Shown one piece after another: positions 54,368-63,424 of a DNA stretch of 64,000 nucleotides; the stretch's first letter is position 1; every line of letters starts with the position of its first letter. Source of the DNA: CAZZKG01 sp964654825. Its GTDB lineage: Bacteria > Gemmatimonadota > CAZMKB01. A model generated the notes under the pieces. That model did no database searches. It saw nothing but the letters and a program-made list of their open reading frames with translations, and had not been told where the DNA came from. A program made the translations under genes and the position numbers. The stretch is from NCBI GenBank assembly GCA_964654825.1, contig CAZZKG010000007.1:32552-96551 (forward strand), written 5' to 3'.

Positions 54368-55152
54368 AATACTGTTCTGTCTTTTTAATACTGCTCCTGT
54401 TCCTGTCAGTGGGGTGCGGACAGAAGAATCTTCCTCCCGATCTCCCGGTTGATCAGCTGTATGAGAGGGGCCTGGCGGAGCTCGAGGACGGGGATACACA
54501 GAAAGCGATTGACCTTTTTCAGAGGATCCTCTATGAGTACCCGGGGAGTGAGTACATCGAAAAAGCACGGTATAAGCTTGCGGATGCATACTATGAAAGT
54601 GGTGATTACCTGTTGGCGGCAAACGAGTACGAGAGGTTTTCGCGGGAGTTTCCGCTCAATCACCTGGCCGATGATGCTCTGTACCGGGCTGCATTTTCTC
54701 ACGAAAGGATGTCTGATTCGTACACGCTCGATCAAGCGGAGACCAAGAAAGCTCTCACTCTATACGAAAAAATGAATGAACAATATCAGGGGAGTATACA
54801 CGCCGATTCGGCGAGCATCCGGGCATATCTTCTCAGGGACAGGCTTGCCCGGAAAGCTTTCGAAAACGGCTACTTCTACTACAAAAGGAAATTCTACGAT
54901 TCAGCGATTATCTATTTCGAAACGATGACCGGGGAGTTCGAAACATCCAGCTGGCTCGCTCCGGCATTCTATTACCTCGCGAAGTCTTATGAAAAACTCA
55001 AACTTTCCGAGGAAGCTCGAGAAGCGCGGATGAAGCTTCTCGAGAAATATCCACTCACCGTCGAAGCCATGGAAGTGATGGTCAACCATCCGGAGCTTCT
55101 CGGTGAAGAATCAAAGGACAGTGAAAACCTTCAGGGGGGTGGTGCGGGTTGA
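54364..55152 (+). CDS. bamD: Outer-membrane assembly lipoprotein BamD
   Basis: A 262-residue TPR lipoprotein. The lipobox LSVGCGQKN places the acylated Cys near residue 18. The BamD/YfiO pattern is clear: LYERGLAELEDGDTQKAIDL, FQRILYEYPGSEYIEKARYK, LADAYYESGDYLLAANEYER, then FPLNHLADDALYRAAFSHER. It works with BamA to insert outer-membrane beta-barrels such as LptD. It overlaps the upstream TPR lipoprotein by 4 bp and nadD by 4 bp. Confidence 0.9.
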   Translation: MKYCSVFLILLLFLSVGCGQKNLPPDLPVDQLYERGLAELEDGDTQKAIDLFQRILYEYPGSEYIEKARYKLADAYYESGDYLLAANEYERFSREFPLNHLADDALYRAAFSHERMSDSYTLDQAETKKALTLYEKMNEQYQGSIHADSASIRAYLLRDRLARKAFENGYFYYKRKFYDSAIIYFETMTGEFETSSWLAPAFYYLAKSYEKLKLSEEAREARMKLLEKYPLTVEAMEVMVNHPELLGEESKDSENLQGGGAG

Positions 55153-55748
55153 GGAGAGTCGGAATTCTTGGCGGCACTTTTGACCCTGTTCATATCGGGC
55201 ACCTGATCGTAGCTCAGGATGTTCTCAGTGCTCTTTCCCTCGATGTGGTATTCTTCATCCCGGTATATCGCCCGCCACACAAACCTGATCGTGTTCCGGC
55301 CCCGGCCCAACACCGGCTCAAAATGGTTGAGCTGGCCGTGGAGGGGAATCCCGGCCTGGCCTCATCAGGTGTCGAAATAGAACGTGGAGATGTTTCATAT
55401 ACGGTCGACACCCTCCGGGAGCTGCGTCGTACCGAGCTGAAGGACGCGGAGATCTATTTTATCCTGGGTTCAGACAATGTCCCCGAAATCCAGACATGGA
55501 AGGATCCCTGTGAATTGTCAGAACTGTGCTCGCTTGTGACGATACAGAGACCTGGATATGCGAATTGTGATCTTCCTGAAGAACTCGACGACGGGAGTAT
55601 AATCGTAGGTGTCACCGCGGTGGATATATCGTCACGAGACATCCGGGAGAGGGTAAAAAACGGAAGGTCCATCAAGTATCTCGTCCCCGAAAAAGTCGAG
55701 AAGTACATATACCGGGAACAGCTTTACAAATCAACAGAATCGTCTTGA
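55149..55748 (+). CDS. nadD: Nicotinate-nucleotide adenylyltransferase
   Basis: A 199-residue NadD making deamido-NAD+ from nicotinate mononucleotide and ATP. The nucleotidyltransferase motif GGTFDPVHIGHL (with HxGH) and the C-terminal ISSRDIRERVKNGRSIKYLVP (with SSRxIR) are intact. The start is taken as TTG 55149, overlapping the bamD TGA; the upstream region is G-rich (GGGGGGTGG) and can act as ribosome-binding site. Confidence 0.93.
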   Translation: MRRVGILGGTFDPVHIGHLIVAQDVLSALSLDVVFFIPVYRPPHKPDRVPAPAQHRLKMVELAVEGNPGLASSGVEIERGDVSYTVDTLRELRRTELKDAEIYFILGSDNVPEIQTWKDPCELSELCSLVTIQRPGYANCDLPEELDDGSIIVGVTAVDISSRDIRERVKNGRSIKYLVPEKVEKYIYREQLYKSTESS

Positions 55749-55772
55749 ATCAGCGAACAGCAGGCTTATATT
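55745..55772 (+). promoter_or_regulatory. Candidate promoter for secA
   Basis: TTGAAT (55745-55750), a 16-bp spacer and TATATT (55767-55772), about 50 bp before secA. Confidence 0.4.
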
Positions 55773-55824
55773 TATTGATACTTCTGAAGATTAATATCGA
55801 TTCTATCCAATCCGGGGAAATCAG

Positions 55825-58800
55825 ATGTTGAAAAACATATTCCGTAAGGTCTTCAAGACTAAATACGAAAGGGAGGCTTCCAGGCTCGCTCCGATCGTGG
55901 CCGAGATAAATCAATACTTCGAATCATACAGGGACCTGTCCGACGAGGACGTCCGTGGGAAAACAGATGAATTCAGACAGCGGCTCGTCGAGGGAGAAAC
56001 CGTCGATGATCTCCTGCCCGAGGCGTTCGGACTGGTCAAAGAGACATGCCGCAGGCTATGCGGGAAGATTTTTACGGTTACCGAACACGAGATTCCCTGG
56101 GAAATGATCCCGTTCGACGTACAGTTGATGGGTGCCATCGTCCTTCATCAGGGAAAAATCGCGGAGATGGCAACAGGTGAAGGTAAAACACTTGTCGCTA
56201 CCATGCCCCTGTATCTCAATGCTCTGCCGGGCGAGGGCGCTCACCTCGTCACAGTGAATGACTACCTAGCCAGGAGAGACAGTGAATGGATGAGCCCCGT
56301 ATACGAGTTTCTCGGCCTCACGGTCGGCTGCATTCAACACGACATCTCGACAGATGAACGGCAGCGACAGTACCAGTGTGATATCACTTATGGTACCAAT
56401 AACGAATTCGGTTTCGATTACCTCAGAGACAACATGGCCGTACGGCTTGAAGATCGGGTTCAGCGAAAACACCACTACGCAATCGTAGATGAGGTAGATT
56501 CGGTACTCATCGATGAAGCACGGACTCCACTCATCATATCAGGCCCGGTCGGTGAATCCACACAGAAATACAAGGAGTTCAAGCAGACGGTCGAATCCCT
56601 CGTCAGCGCCCAGGTGAGACTCGTGAACAAACTCCTCGCCGAAGCGGACGAACTTCTCAAACAGGATAAGGAATATGAAGCGGGGATAAAGCTATTCCAG
56701 GCCTCCCGGGGGATGCCTAAGAACAAGAAACTCATCAAGATGCTCGGAGAAACCGGCATGAAGAAACTCCTCCAGCGTGTTGAAGCCGATTTTATGCGGG
56801 ACAAGCGCGTGCACGAACTCGACGCCGATCTGTTCTTCGCGATGGATGAGAAGGGTCACAACCTGGCCCTTTCGGACAGCGGAAGGGAAAAACTCTCTCC
56901 CAGGGATCCCGATCTGTTCATAATACCTGATCTGAGCGAGAGCTTCGGGGAGATAGATAATCGTGAAGACCTAACCCGCGAGGAGAAGGCGCATGAGAAG
57001 CTCAAGCTCGAGAGAGACTACAGTGAGAAAAATGAGAAGATCCACAACATTCATCAGCTTCTCAAGGCCTACGTGCTTTTCGAAAAGGATGTAGAGTATG
57101 TGATCCAGGAGGGGAAGGTGATGATCGTCGACGAGTTCACCGGGAGGCTCATGCCCGGTAGAAGGTTCTCGGACGGCCTTCACATGGCGCTCGAAGCGAA
57201 GGAGGGGGTGAGGATCGAAGGAGAGACCCAGACCCTTGCTACTATCACACTTCAGAACTACTTCCGTCTCTACGAGAAGCTTGCCGGAATGACAGGGACC
57301 GCCGAGACCGAGGAGAACGAGTTCTACGATATATACAAACTCGAAGTGATCGTGATTCCCACAAACCGTCCTGTGAGGCGGATTGACTACGATGATGAGA
57401 TCTACAAGACGAGACGTGAAAAGTTCAAGGCGATCATCGATGAGATAGAAAGGGCACATACGCAGAACAGACCTGCTCTGGTGGGTACCATCTCGGTCGA
57501 GGTTTCGGAGACACTGTCCAGGATGCTGAAACGAAGAGGTATCAAACACCATGTGCTGAATGCTAAGTACCATCAGCAGGAAGCCGAAATCATTTCCAGA
57601 GCTGGACAACCCGGAGCAGTCACCATCGCCACAAACATGGCAGGTCGTGGGACCGACATTAAGCTCGGTCCCGGTGTCGTGAGGTGCTCGAACTGTCTTG
57701 TCCTTCACGATGAGGATGCCGTGGCCGGCGATCCGGTCGGAGACAACCTGCCGGAGGGATATTCCGGTGAGCTCGATTGCATTGCGGAAATGCCCTGTGG
57801 GTTGTATGTGATAGCGACGGAGAGGCATGAGGCGAGACGTATCGACCGGCAGCTCCGCGGAAGGTGTGCGAGACAGGGAGATGCCGGTGCGAGCAAGTTC
57901 TTCCTCAGTCTCGAGGATGATCTGATGAGGCTGTTCGGCTCCGACCGGATCGCCGGAATCATGGACAAGTTCGGTGCTGAAGAAGGAGAGAAGATCACCC
58001 ACTCACTCGTCACTCGCTCGATCCAGAAAGCGCAGCAGCGTGTTGAAGGACACAACTTCGAGATACGAAAACATCTGCTCGAGTACGATGACGTGATGAA
58101 TCAGCAGAGGGAGGTCATTTACGATCTCCGGTTACAGGTTCTCAAAGGGGAAGATCTCGAGAGCCAGCTGAGAGAGATGATCGAAGAGGCAATCCGGAAA
58201 AAGCTCGAAGAGCACGTTGATCCCAAGGCACATCCCGACGAGTGGGACCTCGATGGCCTGGCCGAAGACATTAATATGAATTTCCTACTTCATCTGCCTC
58301 TGGAAAAGTGGGTGGAGGAGGATATTCACTTCGATGATATCGAGGAGAAGGTATTCCAGCTGACAAACGAGGCCATTGATAACAAGCTTCAGATCATTGA
58401 TGAAGACAAGCGGTCAATGCTGCTCCAGAGGATTCTCCTTGCCGTCATCGATGACAAGTGGAAGGATCATCTCTATGACCTCGATCATCTCAAGAGTGGT
58501 ATCGGTTTCAGAGCATACGGCCAGAAGGACCCTCTCATCGAATATAAACAGGAAGCCTACAAGATGTTCGTGGACCTGCTCGATATGATTCACCATGAAG
58601 TTGCTACGATTTTCTTCAAAGCATCCATTCTCAGAGCTCCCCCTGTCAGAGAACGGGCGCCGATGAGAGGTGTCGAGGTGAGCAGAACACCGATTTCGGC
58701 TTTCGAAACCGCGCAAGCTGCCGGTGTTGGTGTGACTGCATCTGAGGATAGTGCTCGCGTCGGGGGCTCTCTTCCCCCGCCGCCCGGTGGGCCTCCCCAG

Positions 58801-58902
58801 GGACCTGTTAGGGAACCTGTGAGAGTCGGGCCTAAAGTGGGGAGAAACCAGCCCTGTCCGTGCGGCAGCGGGAAAAAATACAAGAAGTGCTGCGGCAAGT
58901 AA
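55825..58902 (+). CDS. secA: Preprotein translocase ATPase SecA
   Basis: A 1025-residue SecA, the motor for Sec-dependent export. Walker A is MATGEGKTLVA (K121); Walker B is AIVDEVDSVLIDEARTPLIIS. Later motifs are GMTGTAETEENEF and TNMAGRGTDIKLG. The C-terminal zinc-binding SEC-C motif is CPCGSGKKYKKCC. It is longer than E. coli SecA (901), partly because of an insertion at about residues 245-430 (KLLAEADELLKQDKEYEAGI onward), as in SecA of FCB-group bacteria. A Gly/Pro-rich linker precedes the zinc motif. Confidence 0.98.
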   Translation: MLKNIFRKVFKTKYEREASRLAPIVAEINQYFESYRDLSDEDVRGKTDEFRQRLVEGETVDDLLPEAFGLVKETCRRLCGKIFTVTEHEIPWEMIPFDVQLMGAIVLHQGKIAEMATGEGKTLVATMPLYLNALPGEGAHLVTVNDYLARRDSEWMSPVYEFLGLTVGCIQHDISTDERQRQYQCDITYGTNNEFGFDYLRDNMAVRLEDRVQRKHHYAIVDEVDSVLIDEARTPLIISGPVGESTQKYKEFKQTVESLVSAQVRLVNKLLAEADELLKQDKEYEAGIKLFQASRGMPKNKKLIKMLGETGMKKLLQRVEADFMRDKRVHELDADLFFAMDEKGHNLALSDSGREKLSPRDPDLFIIPDLSESFGEIDNREDLTREEKAHEKLKLERDYSEKNEKIHNIHQLLKAYVLFEKDVEYVIQEGKVMIVDEFTGRLMPGRRFSDGLHMALEAKEGVRIEGETQTLATITLQNYFRLYEKLAGMTGTAETEENEFYDIYKLEVIVIPTNRPVRRIDYDDEIYKTRREKFKAIIDEIERAHTQNRPALVGTISVEVSETLSRMLKRRGIKHHVLNAKYHQQEAEIISRAGQPGAVTIATNMAGRGTDIKLGPGVVRCSNCLVLHDEDAVAGDPVGDNLPEGYSGELDCIAEMPCGLYVIATERHEARRIDRQLRGRCARQGDAGASKFFLSLEDDLMRLFGSDRIAGIMDKFGAEEGEKITHSLVTRSIQKAQQRVEGHNFEIRKHLLEYDDVMNQQREVIYDLRLQVLKGEDLESQLREMIEEAIRKKLEEHVDPKAHPDEWDLDGLAEDINMNFLLHLPLEKWVEEDIHFDDIEEKVFQLTNEAIDNKLQIIDEDKRSMLLQRILLAVIDDKWKDHLYDLDHLKSGIGFRAYGQKDPLIEYKQEAYKMFVDLLDMIHHEVATIFFKASILRAPPVRERAPMRGVEVSRTPISAFETAQAAGVGVTASEDSARVGGSLPPPPGGPPQGPVREPVRVGPKVGRNQPCPCGSGKKYKKCCGK

Positions 58903-58960
58903 ACGCTATCGACATTCCGACAGGTGGATACCCAAGGCAATTGCCATATCGGATCTAAGT

Positions 58961-59898
58961 TCAGGAATGGGTTGACCTGGTATCATCTGCTTCCTGACAG
59001 GCGGTGAGTCCGCAGCAGTACTCATGTGCCTTTAGGCATTCTCCCCTCTCTCTAATCTCGTCCCTCTCACAGCAGATAGAAATACAGAGATCGGATCTTC
59101 TGTTATAGAGTTCAGTACTCAGATATTTCATACCGGAATCGGGGATCAGGGTCACGATTCTCAGCGGTTTCCGGCTTTCCCGGGCGACAGCCTGTGCCGC
59201 ATAGACATTTGCACCCGCCGAGTAACCGGCACATATTCCCTCCTTCCTGCTGAGACGGCAGCTCGTGACCTTTGCTTCATCGTCGCTGACTTTGATGATC
59301 CTGTCAACGAGCTCACTTTCATAGAGATCAGGTATAAAACCTTCACCGATCCCCTGAATCCTGTGATAACCGGGCTTCTCCCCCGAGAGAACCGCTGAAT
59401 TGAGCGGCTCGATGACACAGAGCCGGATCTCTGGATNNNNNNNNNNNNNNNNNNNNNNNNNNNNNNNNNNNNNNNNNNNNNNNNNNNNNNNNNNNNNNNN
59501 NNNNNNNNNNNNNNNNNNNNNNNNNNNNNNNNNNNNCCGCCGGGTATGAGCACGAGTCTGGCTCCGAACGCCCTCATCATGGCCTGCCTCTCCTCGCTCA
59601 TCTCGGCCGGCATGACGGCGATCATCCGGTATCCCTTGAGCGCGCACACCAGGGCGAGACTTGTCCCCGTGTTGCCGCTGGTCGGTTCGACGATGGTGTC
59701 ACCGGGCTTGATGAGGCCTGTCCTCTCGGCCTCTTCGATCATGGCGAGACTGATCCGGTCTTTGATGCTGCCGGAGGGATTGTAAAATTCGAGCTTGGCA
59801 AAAATACGGGAGGAAGTACCTCCCCTCATCCGTGATAGTTCGACCATGGGTGTATTGCCGATGAGGCCAAGTAAATTTTCGGCGTGGTCGCCGGACAT
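58961..59898 (-). CDS. Cysteine synthase (PLP-dependent) with Cys-rich tail, interrupted by an assembly gap
   Basis: The N-terminal part (59537-59898) is a classic O-acetylserine sulfhydrylase: IGNTPMVELSR, the PLP lysine K46 in NPSGSIKDRIS, and PTSGNTGTSLA. After 100 Ns the frame changes and the C-terminal part continues (PGYHRIQGIGEGFIPDLY, CAGYSAGANVYAAQ, VTLIPDSGMKYLSTELYN). Typical CysK ends there; this one has about 46 more residues with seven cysteines (SICCERDE, GECLKAHEYCCGLTAC). AGGAG precedes the ATG. It could be CysK, CysM or a cystathionine beta-synthase-like enzyme. A promoter candidate is at 60004-60033. Confidence 0.85.
59437..59536. other. Run of 100 N (scaffold gap) inside the cysteine synthase gene
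   Basis: Exactly 100 undetermined bases; the reading frame differs on the two sides, so its real length is not 100 bp, or an error is present. Confidence 0.98.
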
Positions 59899-60003
59899 GG
59901 AATCTCCTGATTTTACGCATACAATGAGTCATGCTGACAGCTCGGGGATCGAAAACGAGAGAAGTCGGTTTCTACCCTTCCGGAACCGAGCCGGTTTCGT
60001 TTG

Positions 60004-60033
60004 AATGTAATCATGAATACGTGTGGCTGTCAA
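60004..60033 (-). promoter_or_regulatory. Candidate promoter for the cysteine synthase gene
   Basis: On the minus strand TTGACA (60028-60033), an 18-bp spacer and TACATT (60004-60009). Between here and the dcd promoter at 60213 nothing else is recognisable. Confidence 0.4.
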
Positions 60034-60212
60034 TGATCAAAGTGCCCGGTCGGCCTGTCTGACAATACGACGTGCCCAGCTGCGAAGATCATCGAAACTC
60101 TTCCTATAATCCCACCTGCAGTCGGGAGGAATATTTCAATTGTCCATGGCTTTCCTGGTTGCGTCCGTCCTGACGGAGAGACGATCCGGGGAGCGTTCTT
60201 CGGAAAACGTCC

Positions 60213-60241
60213 TTGACGTGGAGGACTGCATCAGGTATATT
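60213..60241 (+). promoter_or_regulatory. Probable sigma-70 promoter for dcd-ligA
   Basis: TTGACG (60213-60218), a 17-bp spacer and TATATT (60236-60241), 5/6 each. It leaves a leader of about 110 nt before dcd. Confidence 0.6.
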
Positions 60242-60287
60242 TGTTCTGACTACCAGTCATGCTGTTTCATTGTATACGTACCTTGAG

Positions 60288-60314
60288 CTCCCGGCGTCCA
60301 CCGGGAGTTTGTCA
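60288..60314 (+). terminator. Hairpin in the dcd leader (terminator or attenuator)
   Basis: CTCCCGG (60288-60294) and CCGGGAG (60301-60307) form a perfect 7-bp stem with a 6-nt loop, followed by TTTGTCATTTT. It lies between the probable promoter and the dcd start, so it could attenuate transcription. Confidence 0.5.
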
Positions 60315-60356
60315 TTTTGAATCGATCCCGGTATACCCACACGAGGAGAATAACCT

Positions 60357-60908
60357 GTGGCGATCAAATCAGACAGATGGATCCGTGAGATGTCTCTCCG
60401 GAAGGGGATGATCGAACCGTTTGCCGAAGGGAAGCGGAGAGAAGGAGTGATTTCGTACGGGTTGTCTGCCTACGGGTATGACCTCCGTCTCACTAATCAA
60501 TTCAGACTGTTCACCGAGTCGGCAGGTATCACACTCGATCCGAAAAATTATGAGCAGGAAGCTCTGCATAAGGTTTCCGGTTCGTTGACTCTCCCGCCCC
60601 GGACATTCGTTCTCGCGCGATCACTGGAATACTTCAGGATCCCACGCAGCGTCATCGCCCTCTGTTTTGGAAAATCTACCTATGCCCGCTGCGGTGTTGT
60701 CGTCAACGTGACGCCTCTCGAACCCGAGTGGGAAGGGTACATAACAATGAGCATCAGTAATACTTCACCATTTCCGGTGAGGCTCTATCCGGAAGAAGGG
60801 ATCGCCCAGGTCGTATTCATCGAAAGCGACGAGTTGTGTGAGGTCTCATACAGCGACAAAAAAGGGAAATATCAGGGTCAGAAAGACATAACGCCTCCAA
60901 AAGTATGA
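60357..60908 (+). CDS. dcd: dCTP deaminase
   Basis: A 183-residue trimeric dUTPase-fold enzyme that makes dUTP from dCTP for thymidylate synthesis. Family motifs are ISYGLSAYGYDLRL, LARSLEYFRIP, CFGKSTYARCGVVVNVTPLE and PEWEGYITMSISN. GTG start with GAGGAGA upstream. Whether it also has dUTPase activity (bifunctional DCD-DUT) cannot be told here. It is followed 77 bp later by ligA. Confidence 0.94.
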   Translation: MAIKSDRWIREMSLRKGMIEPFAEGKRREGVISYGLSAYGYDLRLTNQFRLFTESAGITLDPKNYEQEALHKVSGSLTLPPRTFVLARSLEYFRIPRSVIALCFGKSTYARCGVVVNVTPLEPEWEGYITMSISNTSPFPVRLYPEEGIAQVVFIESDELCEVSYSDKKGKYQGQKDITPPKV

Positions 60909-60985
60909 GCGGGCAAGGTCTTCCCTCCTGGTGATGCCTGCCAGAGGTTCAATCCCGGGATCCTGCGATCGAGAGGTGAAGCAGC

Positions 60986-63007
60986 GTGAAGAAGATACCG
61001 GACGAATCACTGAAGAAACGAGTCGAGGAACTACGACACGAGATCTCTGTTCACGATCACAGGTACTACGTCGAAGACAATCCGGTCATTTCCGATGCTG
61101 AGTACGATGAACTCATCAACGAGCTCAAAGACATCGAGCGGGAAAATCCCGAACTCATCATGCCGTACTCTCCCACGCAGCGGGTAGGCGGCAAACCCCT
61201 CAAGGAATTTTCTCCGGTCTCTCACACCGTACCGATGCTCTCCCTGGACAACACATACAGTGAAGATGAGCTTCGTGAGTTCGACAGGAGGGTGAAGAGA
61301 ACGCTCGATGGGGAAGTGTCGGGATATGTAGTCGAACTCAAAATCGACGGGCTGGGTGTGAGTCTGAGATACGAAAACGGTGTCTTCGTCCGGGGGGCAA
61401 CGAGGGGTGATGGAATCACCGGTGAGGATGTGACGGACAATCTCAGGACTCTCCGGATGCTGCCCCTGAAACTCATATCACCGGGAGAAGTTCCTTCCGT
61501 ACTCGAAGTGAGGGGGGAAGTCTACATGAACAGGGAAGGGTTTCTCCGGGCAAACCGCGAGCGGGAAGAGGCCGGAGCCGCTCCCTTCGCGAATCCCCGC
61601 AACGCAGCGGCGGGTTCGATCCGGCTCCTCGACCCCGGCATAACGGCACGAAGACCGCTCAGGATCGTCCTCTACTATCTGCTGGATCCTGCCGCACACG
61701 GTATTCTGAACCACCGGGATGCACTCTCATTTCTTAAATCACTGGGACTGCCGGTGAGTTCTCATATTTCCGTCTGTCCCGACATTCGGCGAGTTATCGA
61801 GATGTGTGAGGAGTACAGTGACAGGAGAAAGGAACTCGATTTCGATGTCGACGGGATGGTAATCAAGGTCAATTCGTTTTCCGAGCAGGAACGCCTCGGA
61901 AGCACGTCTCACCATCCCCGGTGGGCAATCGCCTATAAGTATCCAGCTGAGCAGGTGAAGAGCAAAGTTCTTGACATTGTCATCAACGTTGGAAGAACCG
62001 GAGCGCTGACACCCGTTGCCGTTCTCGATCCGGTGACACTCTCCGGGACAACCGTTTCCCGAGCGAGTCTCCACAATGAAGATGAGGTAAAACGGAAGGG
62101 CGTACGGATCGGCGATACCGTCCTCATCGAGAAAGCGGGGGAGATCATTCCCCAGGTGGTGAGAGTTCTGGAAGACGAGAGGACCGGTCTGGAAAAAATA
62201 TTTTCCATGCCTTCCACGTGTCCCGTGTGCGGCTCGAGAGTTTACCGCCCTGAGGGAGAAGTCGTTGCGCGTTGCGCGGGTGCCCGTTGTCCGGCACAGG
62301 TCAAGGAAAAGATTCTCCATTTCGGTTCACGGAAAGCCATGGACATCGAAGGGCTCGGTCCGGCAATTATCGATCAGCTGGTGGATCGTCAGCTGGTGAC
62401 CGATGTGTCCGACCTATACGTCCTCTCAATCGATGATCTCGCAGGGCTCGAGCACATGGCCGAAAAATCGGCCTCCAATCTCGCTTCTGCTCTCGAGGCC
62501 AGCAAACGGCAGGGTCTCGAAAGGCTGCTCTTCGGACTCGGTATTCGTTATGTCGGGGTCACCGTGGCCGAACTCCTCGCGATCAGATACCGGACCATGG
62601 AAACTCTCCTGAACGTCACGCAGGAGGAACTCGAGGAGATCGACGGTGTCGGTCCCCGTGTTGCCGAATCGGTGGTGTTCTTCTTCTCCCAGCGTGAGAA
62701 TCTGGAAGTCATCGACAAACTCTCTCGTGCCGGGCTCTCGATGAGTGCGAAAAAAAGTGAAGGTCAGGCCGCAGGGGCGTTCACCGGCAAAACGTTCGTT
62801 CTCACCGGAACCCTCGATTCGTACACGAGAGAGGAGGTGGGTGAGCTCATCAAAAGCCACGGCGGGAAAGTTCTTTCATCTCTCTCCCGGAAGGTCGACT
62901 TTCTGCTCCTCGGGAAGAATCCCGGTTCGAAACTTTCCAGAGCAAAGGCTCTCGGTGTTGAAGTACTGACCGAAGAAGCTTTTCGCCGGAAACTCGATCC
63001 GACTTAG
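60986..63007 (+). CDS. ligA: NAD-dependent DNA ligase
   Basis: A 673-residue LigA sealing nicks in replication and repair. The Ia domain (HDHRYYVEDNPVISDAEYDE) is followed by the adenylation motif with catalytic K119 in ELKIDGLGVSLRYENG. An OB fold and a four-Cys zinc finger follow (CPVCGSRVYRPEGE, then RCAGARCPAQ). Helix-hairpin-helix repeats (IDGVGPRVAES) and a C-terminal BRCT domain (FTGKTFVLTGTLDSYTREEV) complete it. The start is GTG 60986. Its stop TAG (63005-63007) lies within the CTTAG that borders the 160-bp element, as at lptD. Confidence 0.97.
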   Translation: MKKIPDESLKKRVEELRHEISVHDHRYYVEDNPVISDAEYDELINELKDIERENPELIMPYSPTQRVGGKPLKEFSPVSHTVPMLSLDNTYSEDELREFDRRVKRTLDGEVSGYVVELKIDGLGVSLRYENGVFVRGATRGDGITGEDVTDNLRTLRMLPLKLISPGEVPSVLEVRGEVYMNREGFLRANREREEAGAAPFANPRNAAAGSIRLLDPGITARRPLRIVLYYLLDPAAHGILNHRDALSFLKSLGLPVSSHISVCPDIRRVIEMCEEYSDRRKELDFDVDGMVIKVNSFSEQERLGSTSHHPRWAIAYKYPAEQVKSKVLDIVINVGRTGALTPVAVLDPVTLSGTTVSRASLHNEDEVKRKGVRIGDTVLIEKAGEIIPQVVRVLEDERTGLEKIFSMPSTCPVCGSRVYRPEGEVVARCAGARCPAQVKEKILHFGSRKAMDIEGLGPAIIDQLVDRQLVTDVSDLYVLSIDDLAGLEHMAEKSASNLASALEASKRQGLERLLFGLGIRYVGVTVAELLAIRYRTMETLLNVTQEELEEIDGVGPRVAESVVFFFSQRENLEVIDKLSRAGLSMSAKKSEGQAAGAFTGKTFVLTGTLDSYTREEVGELIKSHGGKVLSSLSRKVDFLLLGKNPGSKLSRAKALGVEVLTEEAFRRKLDPT

Positions 63008-63172
63008 TGGCCCTATTCATAACTACGCTGGCATTCGGCCGACGATGCATCCCGACTCACTGTGTTGCTCGTCGGTTACGTACCCTCCGGGTATGCGCCC
63101 TCCTCGCGCCTTGTGGTTCGGGAGCCTCGATGGCCTCGTTGCGTCACCGTATTTATGAACAGGGCCGCTTAG
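63003..63172 (+). repeat. Single copy of the 160-bp element (copy E) after ligA
   Basis: A 160-bp unit at 63008-63167 is flanked by CTTAG (63003-63007, 63168-63172). The ends TGGCCCTATTCATAACTAC and, reverse-complemented, CGGCCCTGTTCATAAATAC are inverted repeats (about 20 of 25 positions). It is a more diverged copy than those at 13.1 kb, with changes in the central hairpin (GTACCCTCCGGGTATG in place of AATACTCTCCGAGTATT, also self-complementary at GTACCC/GGGTAT). Confidence 0.9.
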
Positions 63173-63222
63173 TGCCAAAAAGGCACATGTTCTGCCATTT
63201 CAGGGCTTCTAACGCTCGTTTG

Positions 63223-63244
63223 CATGCCATAAGGGCATGTTTTT
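63223..63244 (+). terminator. Intrinsic terminator downstream of ligA and the repeat
   Basis: CATGCC (63223-63228) pairs with GGCATG (63234-63239), followed by TTTTT. A smaller GTGCC-aaaaa-GGCAC hairpin precedes it near 63172-63186. Confidence 0.6.
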
Positions 63245-63302
63245 GACAGGCAATATGGCAGTTTTCTCCTCTGTGATTTCCTTCTTAATATGACACAAAA
63301 TC

Positions 63303-63327
63303 TAACTCTTTAATGTATAATGAGTTA
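63303..63327. promoter_or_regulatory. Inverted repeat over the hsp20 -10 region, candidate operator
   Basis: TAACTC (63303-63308) and GAGTTA (63322-63327) are separated by 13 bp and enclose TATAAT (63316-63321). No good -35 is seen at 17 bp. The layout is that of a repressor site or a non-sigma-70 heat-shock promoter; it is not the classical CIRCE sequence. Confidence 0.4.
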
Positions 63328-63424
63328 TAGTGTTTTTCCTGAAGTCCGAAAAATGGCACATTCTTTGCTTTTTAACTGGGCACAAGCGTCAGAAGAAGAT
63401 AAACCCCAAACAAGGAGGAGTACC

